Origin: Papiliotrema nemorosa
Taxonomy: Eukaryota; Basidiomycota; Tremellomycetes; Tremellales; Rhynchogastremaceae
DNA length: 64,000 nt
NCBI GenBank assembly: GCA_032158125.1
Contig: JASKOT010000003.1
Span: 310,001 to 374,000 of the forward strand
Direction of reading: 5' to 3'
Part shown: piece by piece, positions 33,934 to 46,115 of the stretch
Layout: each line of letters opens with the position of its first letter
Position numbering within the stretch: the stretch's first letter is position 1
Program-made: the position numbers and the translations under genes
Notes under the pieces: model-generated
The model's database searches: none
Seen by the model: the letters and a program-made list of their open reading frames with translations, nothing else
What the model was told of the DNA's origin: nothing

Positions 33934-34717
33934 CTTGCGTTATCCCAGTAATGTCAGTTCAACGCACGAGCAATCTCTTGCTGATGCTATGTGCTGATGT
34001 GAGTTGGAATGGTTATAGGTATTTTCAGACTTGGGCTTCAAGCAGGGCACCAGATTCAATCACTCGAGACGACAAACCTGCTTCTCGAGGCCGTGGGAGT
34101 GTGTGAAAGCACAGTCTGTCCCTGATTGTGACGCCATGAAAAGATGGCTCGATGCGCGACGCATCGCTCGATTACGTCCTTTGCTTTGCGCCTCCTGGAC
34201 AACGATCCATGGCGGTTTTTGCTCCAGGCTTCGTGCGAATACTACTGTCCGTGTGACATTTTCCTGTCGCACGGCTGCACGGCAAAGCTACCGCTGAAGC
34301 TATCGTCAAAGGTTGCTGCAGCCTTACCTGTGAATCGGTCGGTTGCCCTTTGGGAGCAGAGGTAGCCAATTCGACCTCTTGAGTGTGGACATGACGCGTC
34401 AAGCAAAGCTCAATTTGTACACTCGTTGACAGCGGGACAAAGCAAATTTAAAACCAGATCAATACATGACTTGCATAAGTAGTATCAATGCATGCAGTGG
34501 CATGAAGGTCATGAATGTGTATGGCATTTTACAAAAGCTGTACTCGAATGTTGAAAGGTTCATCGAAGCCTCCAGTCGAGGCTTATGAGGCTCATCTTAG
34601 CCCACTCCATCTGCGTCGTTCCAGGTTCTTGGGCGTATTTGTAATCCGCATAGTCTGTTTAGTCTGTGTTGTGTCTTGCTGTATTGTAGTTGTATTGCTG
34701 TATTGTAGTTGTATTGC
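33934..34717. other. Intergenic, 3' of the SNF2-RING gene
   Basis: 784 bases with no supported gene. A small plus-strand open frame at 34515-34748 owes its hydrophobic end to a 19-base tandem repeat next to the helicase stop codon. Confidence 0.45.
34678..34715. repeat. 19-base tandem duplication
   Basis: GCTGTATTGTAGTTGTATT occurs twice without a gap (34678-34696 and 34697-34715) and a third copy starts with GCT, which overlaps the helicase stop codon. Confidence 0.9.
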
Positions 34718-37700
34718 TCAATCGTCGGCTTGGGCGCCAAAAAGGTGAAGCAAATCTCGTGCACTCAATCGAGGCAATCGGCCTCCGTCACCTTCTCCCA
34801 TAGCCCCATCTGTAATCATTTGCTTCTTTTCCTGCCTGCCGGATTGTCAGCTGGGCCCGAGCGAGAAGGCGTTCGACTGACAGTGCCAAAATACGCTGCT
34901 CCACTGAATCTCGCACAATCAGTCGTTTGACCGACACGGGTCTTGTTTGTCCCTGTAATGTTAGCCCTTTCTCGCGAGGACGCTGCATGTTGCTCACAAT
35001 CCGGTGAGCTCGGTCGACCGCCTGCGCTTCTGAGGCAGGGGACCAAGCTAGGTCCAACCCAATCACATTGTTGGCGGCGGTCAAGTTCAAACCCACTGCT
35101 AGTAAGCACATCATTTCCACGGATACCTTGATCACTCACCTCCTCCACATTTCAACGAAATGAGCATCACTTTAGGCGTGTCTTCGCCAGCTTGCGAAAA
35201 CTGTCGGATCGCCTCATCTCGATCATCCGTCTTCATCTTGCCGGTGTAAAGCACATACTTAATGCCCTTCTTTCGCAAGTAGACGCCCATGAGCTCGAGC
35301 ATTTCGACAAAACTGCAGAAAATCAAAGTCTTTTGTGTCGAATCGACTTCATCCCACATGGCAAGCAAATCGGCGATCCGTTTCATCTTTGTGCTTGGCA
35401 GGACATCTTCGATGTCCACGTTGTCGAGATTGCCATCTTCATCGTCTGCGTCCGGCTCTGCTTTGGCCTTGCCTTTGCCTTCGATTTTGACCCGCTTGAT
35501 ATCGGGAACTTCATCAAGAGCGGATCGCTTTCTCTTGGCGGAAGAGCCGGGTTCCTGTTTGACGAAGACAGAAAATGGCTTGACATCGAGTTCCTCGTCT
35601 GCCTCTTCGTCGAGATCCTGTTGCCAAGCATCAGGATCGAAGAAGGCTTTGGCAGGGTATATATCATCTCGTTTGACTTCGCTTCGGCAAATCGGACATG
35701 GTCGCGCGTCCCGTGCAACGACATCGTCAACCATGCCATCTCGTGGCGGAGCATCCAAAATGCCATTAATGCAAGTGGAACCTGGCTGTCAGCAAGAGCA
35801 TTCTCCAGGCTATGTGTTGCGCACAAAAGGAGTGCACGCAAGATGTGATGACCTCATCGGTGAATGTGTCGAAACAGATGGGACAAGACTTCAGGTGAGC
35901 AACGATTCAACGACATATGACAAGTGATCTCACAGAATCATTGGCATCCTCTTCTTCAGCCTCATCGAGGAACTGTTGGTGTCGTTCTTCCAGCTTGCTC
36001 TTCACCTTGTCGACCCATTCTTGACCGTGGGCGCTTGTGGCTCTTCTCAGGTGGTCTACATCCTTCAAATCCTGAAGCCTGGCAGTGCTCGGGCCAGCTT
36101 CCGTACCATCATCAATGCCTACATACCCTGCCTCGTGTGTGGCCTGGTATTCTTCAGACGCTCGAAGTAGCCATGGGTGGCAACAGAACTGTCGCAATCG
36201 AGTCAACATGACGAGCACAACGTGGTACTGCTTAAGTAGCGTTCCTGCCTTGTACCACTTGTTGACCTTGACTCGAGCTGCAGTCTCAATGGCAGTGTAG
36301 ATCGCTCTCTCCTCCTCGGTAAAGTCGAGCTCGACCATGTCGATCGTCTTTGGCGGTAGCTGCAAGATTTTCTTTCCGTGAAGTTCAGATTCCTTCGTGC
36401 GTCGCAACATGACCTTTCGAAGAAGAGCCTGCGCTCGACGGGATGCTAGTCGGGGTTTCCGACTTGCAATGATATGGACTTGATTCCTGAAATCCTCCCA
36501 GTCGATAATGCCGATGAATCGCAGGTACGGGTAGATGTCCGATAATGTATTGTAAATCAGTGTACCCTGTAATGTCGGCATTGTCATCTTGGGAAAAAGC
36601 ACTCACGGTCAAACACCATCGCTTATCTCCCTCCAATTCAAGCACCGCTTTCGACGCCTTGGTAGCCTTGTTCCTCACAATCGCAGCTTCATCAAGGATG
36701 ATCCGGTACCACGTAACTCTGAACAATGGACCTTTCTTCTTGACCAAAGACTTCGGCTTGACATCTTCCTCGTCATCGTCAATCCAATCATCCTCTCGAG
36801 CCTTCTTCTTTTTCTTCTTGGAAGCGACCTGTGATCAGCCCCGTCCCGATGCACAAGCTCACAATCAGGTCCGAGGCATCGCTGGAGACAATAGCATATG
36901 TCGTGATCACACAATCGAAAGTCTTGAGGTGATTCGAAGACTTCGTTCGATTCGGTCCGTGGTGGATGAGCACACTCAGACCGGATTTAGCTTCGATCTC
37001 TGCCTTCCATTGCTGAACAAGCGGAAGCGGAACGACAATGAGCGTTGTTTTCAACTTTCTATCTTCGCTCGGGTTCTTGACCATGGTCGCAATCGCTTGC
37101 ACAGTCTTTCCAAGACCCATCTGGTCTCCCAAGATCCCGCCTTGACATGATGTTTTCTTCTCCTGCTGTATCATCCAGTGGACGCCCAATACCTGATGTG
37201 GCATGAGCTGAATTTTTAGACCTGGAATACGATCCTCCAGTCGTTGCAAACCCAAGCCTTTCAGAGCAGTCTCGACATCTGTGTCTTCCTGGAAATCGTC
37301 TAGAGCCGTCTTGAACAAGTCGGCCAAGCCCTCTGCGTTTCGTGGTCGATCATACTCGTAACCGAAATCATGGTCCTCATCATCCGGACCGAAGCCGTAT
37401 CGAGGCATGGGATATGCACCAGGTAAGCCAATTGAAGCCATGTCAAGACCAGCAATTGAGTTAACGCCAGAACGGATGGCCTTCGCAAACGCTTGAGCCA
37501 GAGTAGGCACGGGAGTGCCCAATTCGTGTCTGACCTGGCCATTGCTCTGCGACGGACCAGCGATCGCATTCTCATGCGGTTGCGGCTGCGTGTCAGTATC
37601 CAACATATTAGCTGAAAAGGACTCACAACAAGCGAATAGTTACGCGGGCACAAGCGCTCCCATAACGGTTCGAGCTCGTACTTTGCCAGCAGAAGTATCG

Positions 37701-39227
37701 TGAGTTCAGGAGCGAGATAGCATCCTCCAAGAGCAGCTATCTGATTCAATGATAGAATACGGTCCATGACAGCCTTTTGAAGCCCGCTGCGAGTCAGACT
37801 CATGTACGTGCACGGTTCGAGACTCACCCTTTGGTTAGCCGCAGTACCTGATGCATGACTGCAAGCTCTGAACGAGCGAATTGCTTCGTATCCAGACCCG
37901 GCGTTGTGGTGACAATGGTCTGCAACCTCGGTCGACATGGGTCGACCTTGTAAAGATCTCCATGGCGGCCCCGTCTTCGAGCGGCCTCGTTGTGAAGATG
38001 AGCTAGCTCATTTTCGTACCACGTCTCCGGCATCTGCACAGGTCTTCCAGTGGCTGTAGATGCAGTATGAGGTTCAACTTTGGTGATTGTAGAGGGACCA
38101 GTGATAGGGGCGTGTGAAGTGTTCGGTGCTAGAATGGGTTCAGCTTTGACCGCCGACGGTGTGTGGGAAGCCTTTGCGGCTTGCGATGAGGACGCTTTAG
38201 CAGGCGAGGAGAAGATCGGAGCGAGAGGCTGATTCGAAGTAGAAGAGATGAACTTTCGAGGCATCTGGGAGGATATTGCTGATGAAGGCAACTCATCCTC
38301 ATCGTCACTGTCCACCAGGAAAGGGTTCGCCTGATTGGTGACCCTCTTGAAAGTGCTGGGTACTTTGCTGGCGTCCAGCACCTCGACATCGCTATCGCTA
38401 TCGTCGTCCTTAAAATCGTCTTCTTCGCCAGAAGAGACATAAATGGGTGAAAAGACCTCACGCGACTTGCCTTTACCCTTGTCGTAGACAGTCGTGCCAG
38501 GCTTGACATCTGGTAGATCACCATCCAGGTCTCGGAGTGGTCGCGAGGGCGAGGTGGAGCGTGTGGAAAGTCGAGTGGCGCTGGAAGGAGAGAACGGGAT
38601 CCGTGCGGCGGACAACCTAGCAGAGGAGGAAGTAGAAGTCAAACAGGATAAGGGTGGTTCTTCTGCGTCCAGATCTGGAATACTGGAAGACACAGGTGGT
38701 GGGGTTATATTCTGCTGTTCAGACCGATTGATGATGACGCTGAAGGTGCAGGAGGTACACATACCAACTGTTGCAGTCTCTCATTTCGTCCTTTGAGGTG
38801 ATCCTCTTCCTGACAATGCACCTGATAATTGTATAAAGACCCAAGACCTTCATCTTTCCCACCTTTGGGTCGAGTCGGATCAGCATCAAGAATGATATCC
38901 TGCCATATCAGCCTCTCTGTACCTGTGTTCAGACCGCCTCCGCAGAACGAGGTGAGGTGGACCAAGTGCAGGAGGGACAAGGGGACTCACCTTCCAGCAG
39001 TCCATGCAAGTGACCGTGCCGAATCCATTCCCGCCTGTCCAAGCTTTTCCCTTTTCAGCAAGTTCTATAATAAAGTTGGCATCGTATGGGTGTAGTTTCA
39101 GGTATCTAGTAAGGATGAGTATGTAGAAGGGCGGAAGGTCTCCGTCTTCCTGATCAAGAGTCTTCCGAGCGATGGCCTCGACCTGCGCGGGATCGGCCCA
39201 TGCAGAGACGAGGTCCGTCGGCCCCAT
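34718..39227 (-). CDS. SNF2-family ATPase with internal RING finger (ULS1/RAD16-like)
   Basis: A nuclear DNA-dependent ATPase, likely a SUMO-targeted ubiquitin ligase or repair/remodelling factor. Exon 1 (39227) begins [20 protein letters not shown], and a long Ser/Asp-rich region follows. The ATPase lobe 1 has [34 protein letters not shown] (Walker A), [14 protein letters not shown] and [20 protein letters not shown]. Motif III reads RWCLT, then after an intron [19 protein letters not shown]. The RING spans two exons: [31 protein letters not shown], then [10 protein letters not shown], a complete C3HC4 set. Lobe 2 has [32 protein letters not shown] and [16 protein letters not shown]. The end reads [20 protein letters not shown]. 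No HIRAN domain is seen, which argues against RAD5/HLTF. DEAA replaces the usual DEAH/DEGQ. Confidence 0.9.
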
Positions 39228-39681
39228 GGCGAGGAAGCTACGGATATGTCCTAGCTACCGGCCCGAAAGGGGGCAGGGCAAGAGGCAAGAGGTAGTGAAG
39301 GGAGGAGGGATGAGAGGTGAAAGGTGAAGAGATAGGTGGAGTGATGGCCCATCGACCAAAAAGACGCGTCGAAAACATGAAATTTGCCACCCAGCAACAA
39401 CAATGAGATAAGATAAAATCTCGTGACATCATGACTTTTGTTCGTGACTGATCCAGGCTGGGAAGGGTGACACGTACTCAAGGGATGCAGGACAGCGCAC
39501 CACACCGCCATGTCAAGAGCATAACAACGAATAGTTTACAGTTCATTTCAAAGGTAAAGATTATGCGAACAAGTAGGAAACGCTCAGCGTTGCCCGACGC
39601 ACAGCTGTCATTACACACCGCCACGGACATACTGCTGTCCGCTATCGATCAGGCTGAGGTACCGTAATGGCAGGAACCGAC
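39228..39681. other. Intergenic between GH128 copy 3 and the SNF2-RING gene
   Basis: 454 bases. It holds the promoter of the SNF2-RING gene and the 3' UTR of GH128 copy 3. It has A/T-rich parts near 39400-39440 and no gene. Confidence 0.45.
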
Positions 39682-41032
39682 TTACAGAGGTGTGAGCTGG
39701 CCTGAAGGATCCATCAGAGCATTGTGCTGATCGACATCGTTGAGACTTGTAGGGTTCTTGCCGCCCCCAAACCACGAGTATCGGCTGCATTTAGCGCACA
39801 AGGTATGGGTCAGACTTACTAGACCCATGGTGTACTTTCCAGCCAGGGTACAATATCCTCTGACAGGTCAATTTCATGTCATCATGATCTCGCGGGTTCA
39901 CGCAGCTAGCAACTTCGAGGACTCACTCATGAACGCCGAAACGGATTCAGCCGTGATGGCACCCTTTGCTCCGCCGCCCAACACATCGCACGCAAATTCC
40001 CCAACGACAATGTCCATTTTGAATCGATCATGCCACCCTGTCAGCTGGTCCTTGAAAGTCTTGACGTTGGTATTGTAGATCCTCATGTTGAGGTAATCCG
40101 GGGCCACGTCGCATCCCTGAACACCGGATGGACAGATTGCCTTGAGGAATTTCTGCTATTAGCACCGAGCTTGGACAACACGTTGTGTCTCACAGCCATC
40201 CATTCTTGATCAAAAGCTGGCGCAGGTGACCATAACTTGACATCAGACTTCTTCTGCCTCATCACCTTGACCACTTCCTTCCACCTGGACGTCAATCTCA
40301 TATGACCGGTGTTCCTACTGTTGCACCCACTTGGAAGCGGCGTCTACAGGGTCCATACCCTTCATATCAGGCTCGTTCCACCCCTGCACAGCCGTATATC
40401 CACTTTGAAGAGGCTCGGCATTGTCCAAAAAGGTATAGTCGAAGCTTCCAATCAATGTTCATCTCGCGTCAGATTTGTCCAACTCACAGCATGGGCACAA
40501 ACTCTGCAGGAATAGATACTTGGGTGGTATCTCCAGGGAAGAGGGTTTTACCGTAATTCTTGTTCCAGTCCCACCACCAGGATACCTTTGATCCACTACC
40601 GAAGAAAGCCTTGACGGGAGCGACGGTCTGTTCGCCTAGAGCCCATGAGATGCCCATCTTGCTCGACTTGCCAGTATTGTCACCTAATACAGTGCCTACA
40701 GAGGAGACAGCGGGTGCTGAAACAGGCGAGGACGAGGGGGTCGAGGAAGACTTGGTATTTGCAGAAGATGTGATGGGTACAACCGCCACAGTAGACGAAG
40801 TAGGAAGGATGACAATTGTGGATGTCGAAACGATAGATGCCACCTGAGCCGACGGTTCAGCGGATCGAAAATTGTATGCGACGACTGGCGGGTTTGATGA
40901 TGATAATGCTTGACTCGTCGTAGGAGATTTGCGACACGTCTTGGGAGCGTCACGTTTGGACATGCGCGCGGGCGCAGCGACTGCAATTGCTGCACCGAGC
41001 GCCGCGCAAGCTATGGCTTGGACACCTTTCAT
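39682..41032 (-). CDS. GH128 (Asl1-like) glycosidase, copy 3, with Ser/Thr-rich linker
   Basis: A third GH128 gene. The start at 41032 gives a signal peptide (MKGVQAIACAALGAAIAVAA) and Lys-Arg site. A Ser/Thr/Pro-rich stretch of about 90 residues follows, probably O-glycosylated. The domain then runs MGISWALGEQ, SGSKVSWWWDWNKNYGKTL, AEFVPML, AVQGWNEPDMKG (likely acid/base Glu), DVKLWSPAPAFDQEWM, APDYLNMRIYN, MDIVVGEFACDVLGGG (likely nucleophile Glu), and YSWFGGGKNP, ending SGQLTPL. Unlike copies 1 and 2, it has no intron before MGISW. Both catalytic residues are present. The linker may keep the enzyme at the cell wall; no GPI signal is seen. Confidence 0.9.
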
Positions 41033-41383
41033 ATTGACGGTGGAAATGAGCGGATGATCGACCAGCGATCCAGTGACTCAGTGAGCTGAGTAGAGATCCA
41101 AAAAAGCTCAGTACGCAACCGTCAGTCCAGCCAGCTCCAATCAGAGGGCAGGATTGAGCACAGCGTAAATATGTCAGCGGCCAGTGCGGTAGCGATAGAA
41201 GCGATGAGAGATGGTCAACAAGAATGAGAGATGGTCAACAAGACAAACGATGTTTGATCCAGGGCGTCCTTTCACCATACCCTCCTCTCACCCACGTTTC
41301 GTATCCAAGACGAGTGTCAGCTGTCACATAGATCGAATCAGCGAGTCAACCGTCACTGATTAGCTCAAATAACGATCCTCACA
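41033..41383. other. Promoter region of GH128 copy 3
   Basis: 351 bases with a 20-base tandem duplication and no gene. Confidence 0.45.
41204..41243. repeat. 20-base tandem duplication
   Basis: ATGAGAGATGGTCAACAAGA occurs twice in direct contact, at 41204-41223 and 41224-41243, about 170 to 210 bases upstream of the GH128 copy 3 start. Confidence 0.95.
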
Positions 41384-42291
41384 TCACAACTTCTTCTGGA
41401 TATCATCCTTCCTCGATCCCCCTAGATCGGCTTTAGGGCGCCTTAAGGGGACCCGAGTCAGGTCTTCAGCGCCAGTTTCACCTACAAGTGAGTCACCACC
41501 CGACCCATCTTTTCTCCCAGCCTCTCCCATACCTCCTCTTCCTCCTCCACCTCCTTGATGCTGACATTCACCGTGTACTCCTTTGCCATTTCGCCGAGGG
41601 TGATATGCTCTGTCCAATGTCCCGTCCTTCTGTTCCAAAACGTAGAAGAAAAGATGGACTTTCTCGTCCCAACCACAAACACATGTCCGAGGATCGAACG
41701 GGTGATTTGAGCTTGCAGCGCCGTTACAGCCAGGATTGATACGCCGAATGCTACAGGTATCAACACTGCCTGTCAGCCTCCACCAGCATCGCTATGTATT
41801 CCACTCACTGAACTCTGCAAACGCCAAAGGGGACAAGGAGGTCATGACCAAGACGGCGTCGGCGGACCATACTGCCTCTCAATACCTTTCAGCATTTACA
41901 ACTCACGAGCCCAAGCTGCCATCAAAGCGCTGTTTAGAACGAACTCGACCCATGTCCGCCCGAAGACCAGACCTTCTGAGTCATCTGCCTCCATCCAGAA
42001 GCCCAAGGCAGGCACCAAGTGCGCATCGACAGCTTCCAAGAGGGTGAATGTTGTCCATAGCAGAGTGAGGAAGATCAAGGACGAAGTGGATTTGATTGCT
42101 GGGACGAGTTGGTCGTATGAGCCTGTATATGCTATAATGAGCGCTGCACCATGTTTTCTGCGCAATGAGCCAGGAGTGGACTTACGGATGGAAGCGGAAG
42201 CGGTTGTGGTCAAGAGGATGTGACCTAGAATGAGCAAGGCCGAAATGAGCACCGCTCGAAGAGCCAATCTGTTTTGCTCGAATCTCGACAT
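41384..42291 (-). CDS. Hypothetical multi-pass membrane protein
   Basis: Unrecognised. From ATG 42291 the protein starts MSRFEQNRLALRAVLISALL, a first membrane helix. Further hydrophobic segments are SLIFLTLLWTTFTLLEAV and, after an intron, FGVSILAVTALQAQITRSIL, so about four helices in total. A soluble Glu-rich tail follows (TVNVSIKEVEEEEE). Two readings of the end exist: the frame stops at 41482, or a further splice leads to DLTRVPLRRPKADLGGSRKD and a stop at 41384. The second looks more coding-like, but I could not find a clean intron, so the 3' end is uncertain. An earlier in-frame ATG at 42357 is possible. The topology resembles small tetraspan membrane proteins, but no family is claimed. 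Confidence 0.6.
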
Positions 42292-42862
42292 GTCGGTGAT
42301 TCCTACTCTGTCAATAGGTAGATGTAGGAGTGAGAATATATAATCAATCAAGAGCAAATGTAGATGGTATCGGTCAAGTGGAAGAGTTGACGAGGTTCTG
42401 AAGGTGACCTAAGTCAATAGGTCAAAGCGGTGATTGTGCGCTGATCCGTCACAAGGAAGAGTCTGAAGTGCATGCTTTGGGTCAAAGTATGTCCTTGGCG
42501 TGCACAAGAGTCGCATGATCCTTGAGGCTTCTTGATGCGGTGGTGCAAGGGGGTCCTTTCATGGAGAAGAGGTGAAGACATGGCCGGGATTGGAGGGCAC
42601 CGGAAAACCAAAGTCATCCTCCTTCATGCCCGTTGCACTGCCCGTCTCACCTCGTGAACACCTTGTACGCATTACAACGGCTCGCCTGAGAGACAATGGA
42701 GCAGAAGGTGGAATCAAGTATCGTTCACCACACGAGACGTCAAAGACACTAGATACATGAAAACCGCCCCATTAGATCCGTGAATTCGATCTGTTCCAAC
42801 CGAATATATTTACAACAAGAAAGGCTCTATGCCCATTTTAAGCCCTCATTGATCGGCACAAC
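42292..42862. other. Intergenic between two minus-strand genes
   Basis: 571 bases with the promoter of the membrane protein and the 3' UTR of the next gene. A TATATTTACAA patch lies near 42806. No gene. Confidence 0.45.
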
Positions 42863-44691
42863 CTATTGCCCATAGACCTGCCCATCCCCTCCAGAACTTG
42901 TAAACCCATATTGCCCATCTCCATACGCAGAGCCGTGCGGCGTGTATGGGTGCGCGCCGGTTCCCCAATCTTGACTGTCATCGTGCTCTCCACCATGAAT
43001 CTGCATCTCGATTGGGAGCTGCATGCCCATCTCCAGGTCCTCCATCTGTCCGACATTGGCAGCGGCAGCTTGCATAGCACGTTGCACCAAGTCCATATCC
43101 ACTCCGTGGTCCGCGTCAAGAGAGGGATCGATAGTGGCCGAGACTGTTTCAGAGCTTGGGCCAGCTGAATTCGGGTCGTAAGGTGTAGATCCATATGTGA
43201 CATGCCCATTTGCGGGGTTGTAGAATGACTCTGCGGCTTGAGCAAGGTTGACAGTGTCCGCTTGGCCAAGGCTGGATGAGTCGTGAACTGGTGCGGGAGG
43301 TGCTCGGGGAACAGTCTTTTTGCGCGGCTGTACAGCAGCGATAGGCTTGTTGGGTCGAGGTCGTTTGGGCATGGGTGGTGCTCCTTCGCTGACTCCGGGC
43401 ACCGACATAGATACTCGGATACCTGGGTGTCCAGCGGCGAGAGCTTGAGCCGCAGCAGCTTTATGGTTGGCCGTCATGGTCGCCTCATTCTCCTTTGCCT
43501 GAGCAGCGAGTGCTTCTTCTTGCTTCATTCCTCGGCCTAGAAATCCTCCATTTTCGAATCGCCAGAGATGATTCTGTCGGATACGCCAACCAGCGATGCA
43601 TCCTTGATTGAGCTTTTCGTAGTACATGTCGGTCCCCTTTCTGGCCAGGTAGGTTCGGACACGATGCGCGGAACATCGTCCCTCGTCTCCGTCCCATTCG
43701 GCAGGGTAGTGTTTTCGGATGAAGTTTACAATGTCGTTGGGTTTCTGGAGACGACCGAATCAAAGAGAGGGCGGTCAGGGGAGATGAGGGGGTATAGGCG
43801 ATGTGGGAGTGAGTAAAGATGGCGGGCAACAAGAAGACAAGGTCAGCCCAATCATTCGCACAATCTCAGTAGCGTCCATCCGGCTACTCACCAAAGGCCA
43901 ATTGTCGTTACCATTCGCCAGCAATGCCCGTCCTGCATTGTCAGCTTGATTCCTCTTGAAGTGGAATGAGTTGTGCTTACCAATAAACAAGTTGACACTG
44001 GAATTGGGAGGTGGCTATAACTCGTCAGCACAACTCTTGTCCGTCTGAAATCGATGTAGGGCGTGAGACGGATGAGGTGGTATGAAACGACACATCATTT
44101 CGAGACATGTCGACGTTGGAGGCACTGCCACCATCGTCTCCCCTTGTAGAGATTAGATAGCGATAAAAAGAGCCACACTTGCTCGTGGCACCCATCCATC
44201 GCTCTGCCATCGGGTGTCAAGTGTAAAAGGTGGTGTCTACTTACAGGTTGCCATTTTGAGTCTGGTTGAGCGGCGTTGGGAGGGGCTATAGCTTTCAACA
44301 GTCTAGCTGAAGGACTTCCAGGTGGACCATCCATCGCGCTCGGATCGAGAGTTGTTAAATCCATATCTTCGTTTGTTATTGGTAACATGGAGAAGTCGGC
44401 CGGTTTGGGATTCGGAGCTTGTGCTATGGATTCTGTAATGGACATTTGACCCGGTTCACGGGTCAAAACGGGGAGAGCATCGTCTTCTGGCATATGATGA
44501 TGTGGTGGGGGAGGTAAATCGGCGAGTTCCGGGTCGATCATGGGTTTTCCAGGTGATCCAATTTGGTAGTCGATCTGAACAGCAGATGGTGATCCATTAT
44601 GAACGCCATTGAGAGGGGTGTTGGACGCGGCCGGGGAGAGAGGAGAGGAAGGCGCAGAGTTGCCATCTGGCTCTGATTGTTTCGGTGGCAT
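42863..44691 (-). CDS. Conserved-looking hypothetical protein, probably nuclear
   Basis: I do not recognise the family. From ATG 44691 the N-terminal 150 residues are Pro/Ser-rich (MPPKQSEPDGNSAPSSPLSP). After two or three introns an ordered core appears: PSSVNLFIGKHNSFHFKRN-like then KPNDIVNFIRKHYPAEWDGD, EGRCSAHRVRTYLARKGTDM, YYEKLNQGCIAGWRIRQNHL and WRFENGGFLGRGM. Its helical, basic, Trp-rich character could suit a DNA-binding fold, which is only inference. A basic stretch (MPKRPRPNKPIAAVQPRKK) looks like a nuclear localisation signal. The C-terminus is acidic, then Gly/Tyr/Gln-rich, ending SSGGDGQVYGQ. The first two residues of the quoted core line are read across a splice and are less certain. 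Confidence 0.7.
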
Positions 44692-45102
44692 CTTGGAAGT
44701 CCCGTGGGGTATATACTCGCGTCGAACAGGTATAGAGGGATAAAATGGGTGGTTCTGAGCTCCAGCGACGGACTCTTATGTCGTCTTGAGCTGAGTTGCA
44801 CGATGCGTGAGCTGACACACGTTAATCAGCCTCGAGTGAGGGGGTCGAAGGGGGATGTTGAGACCAAAGGAAGGGCATGTCGCATTGCAAAAATAGGCGT
44901 GCAAAAGAAGGCCGCACCGCAAGTGACAAAAAAAGATGCCTTGCTTCAGATGATGATCGGCTGCCGTATTACGTAAACAAAAGATATTTCTGTTCCTCCA
45001 CCCGAACTTTCCCGTTTTTCCACCATCATCTATACCGTCTTACCTCTTCATACAGTCACAACACCTAGTCCAATTCCTTCAGTGTCACTGCCCATCGCCA
45101 TC
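44692..45102. other. Divergent promoter of the hypothetical gene and GrpE
   Basis: 411 bases shared by two divergent genes. A pyrimidine-rich stretch precedes the GrpE start. No gene. Confidence 0.5.
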
Positions 45103-45902
45103 ATGTCAAGGACATTCACCCCTCTCCGATCTATCGCTGCTTCAGCGTCAAGGAGGACGACGTTGGTTCAAGCTGGTCCGGTCTCTCGATCAATACGGTT
45201 CGCTCCACGATATTATTCCACAGAATCAGAGGCCACATCGAGCACGGCTTCTTCAGATGATCTGAGTAAGAAAGTCACCGAGCTGGAAGCTGCCAAGATT
45301 GAGGCGGAAAAGAAATCGACAGAATTAGAAGCAAAGAAAAAGGATCTCGAGGTGGGTCTCCATTCTGTCATCGAGCACACGACTTGGGGTTCCTAATCAA
45401 GAGCCGCTTTACTGTGGCGGAGAACTTCGATATGTGCTGACTCCATCAGAAAGACCTGATGTACCACAAAGCCGAAATTCAAACCCTCACACGAAGAGTG
45501 ACAGACGAACGAGCCAAAGCTTCCGAGTTCGCCATCACCTCTTTTGCCCGATCCCTCCTCTCAACCTCCGATGTCCTCACCACCGCCCTGAAACACGTCC
45601 CTAAACCTATAGAACCTGGAACTCCTCTGGAATCATTATACAACGGAGTGGAGATGACTCAAAAAGCAATGTTCAAGACGTTCAGTGAGGCTGGTGTAGT
45701 CAAAATGGAAGTCAACAAGGGGACAGTGTTCGACCCGAATCTGCACGAGGCGACTTTCCAGATTCCCAAGGAGGTTGCTGGTCCCAAAGAAGGTGGCGGA
45801 GAGTGGGGATCTGGAGAAGTTGTCGAGGTTGGAAAGGAGGGATGGATGATCGGGAACAGGGTGTTAAGGCCGGCTCAAGTTGGAGTCACCCAAATTGAGT
45901 AG
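45103..45902 (+). CDS. MGE1: Mitochondrial GrpE nucleotide exchange factor
   Basis: GrpE releases ADP from mitochondrial Hsp70 during protein import and folding. ATG 45103 starts a basic, Ser-rich presequence (MSRTFTPLRSIAASASRRTT) with RYYSTESEA near its cleavage region. A long coiled coil follows (ELEAAKIEAEKKSTELEAKK), crosses one intron at about 45352-45450, and continues KDLMYHKAEIQTLTRRVTDE. The core has FARSLLSTSDVLTTALKHV, YNGVEMTQKAMFKTFSEAGV, FDPNLHEATFQIP and the C-terminal beta domain KEGWMIGNRVLRPAQVGVTQ. Length, about 230 residues, is normal. Two exons. Highly secure. Confidence 0.95.
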
Positions 45903-46115
45903 AGGGATACACGACCGACGACCGAGGCATAGGTGTCACTCGGAAGGGGTTCGCAGGAAGGCTTGACGCACACCTTTACGCATCACGCATCATGGTATGA
46001 CAACCGCAATAATATGCATTTGACACTTCTCACATTCATGACAACAATTGTACGACGTGCCCGATTCCAATGCCAGATTTGTTTGCGATGCTTTTTGATT
46101 GATGTGATGACCACG

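Noticed and set aside
34515..34748. Plus-strand open frame with Cys/Val-rich hydrophobic end
   Set aside because: The hydrophobic part is produced by the 19-base tandem repeat and runs into the helicase coding end.
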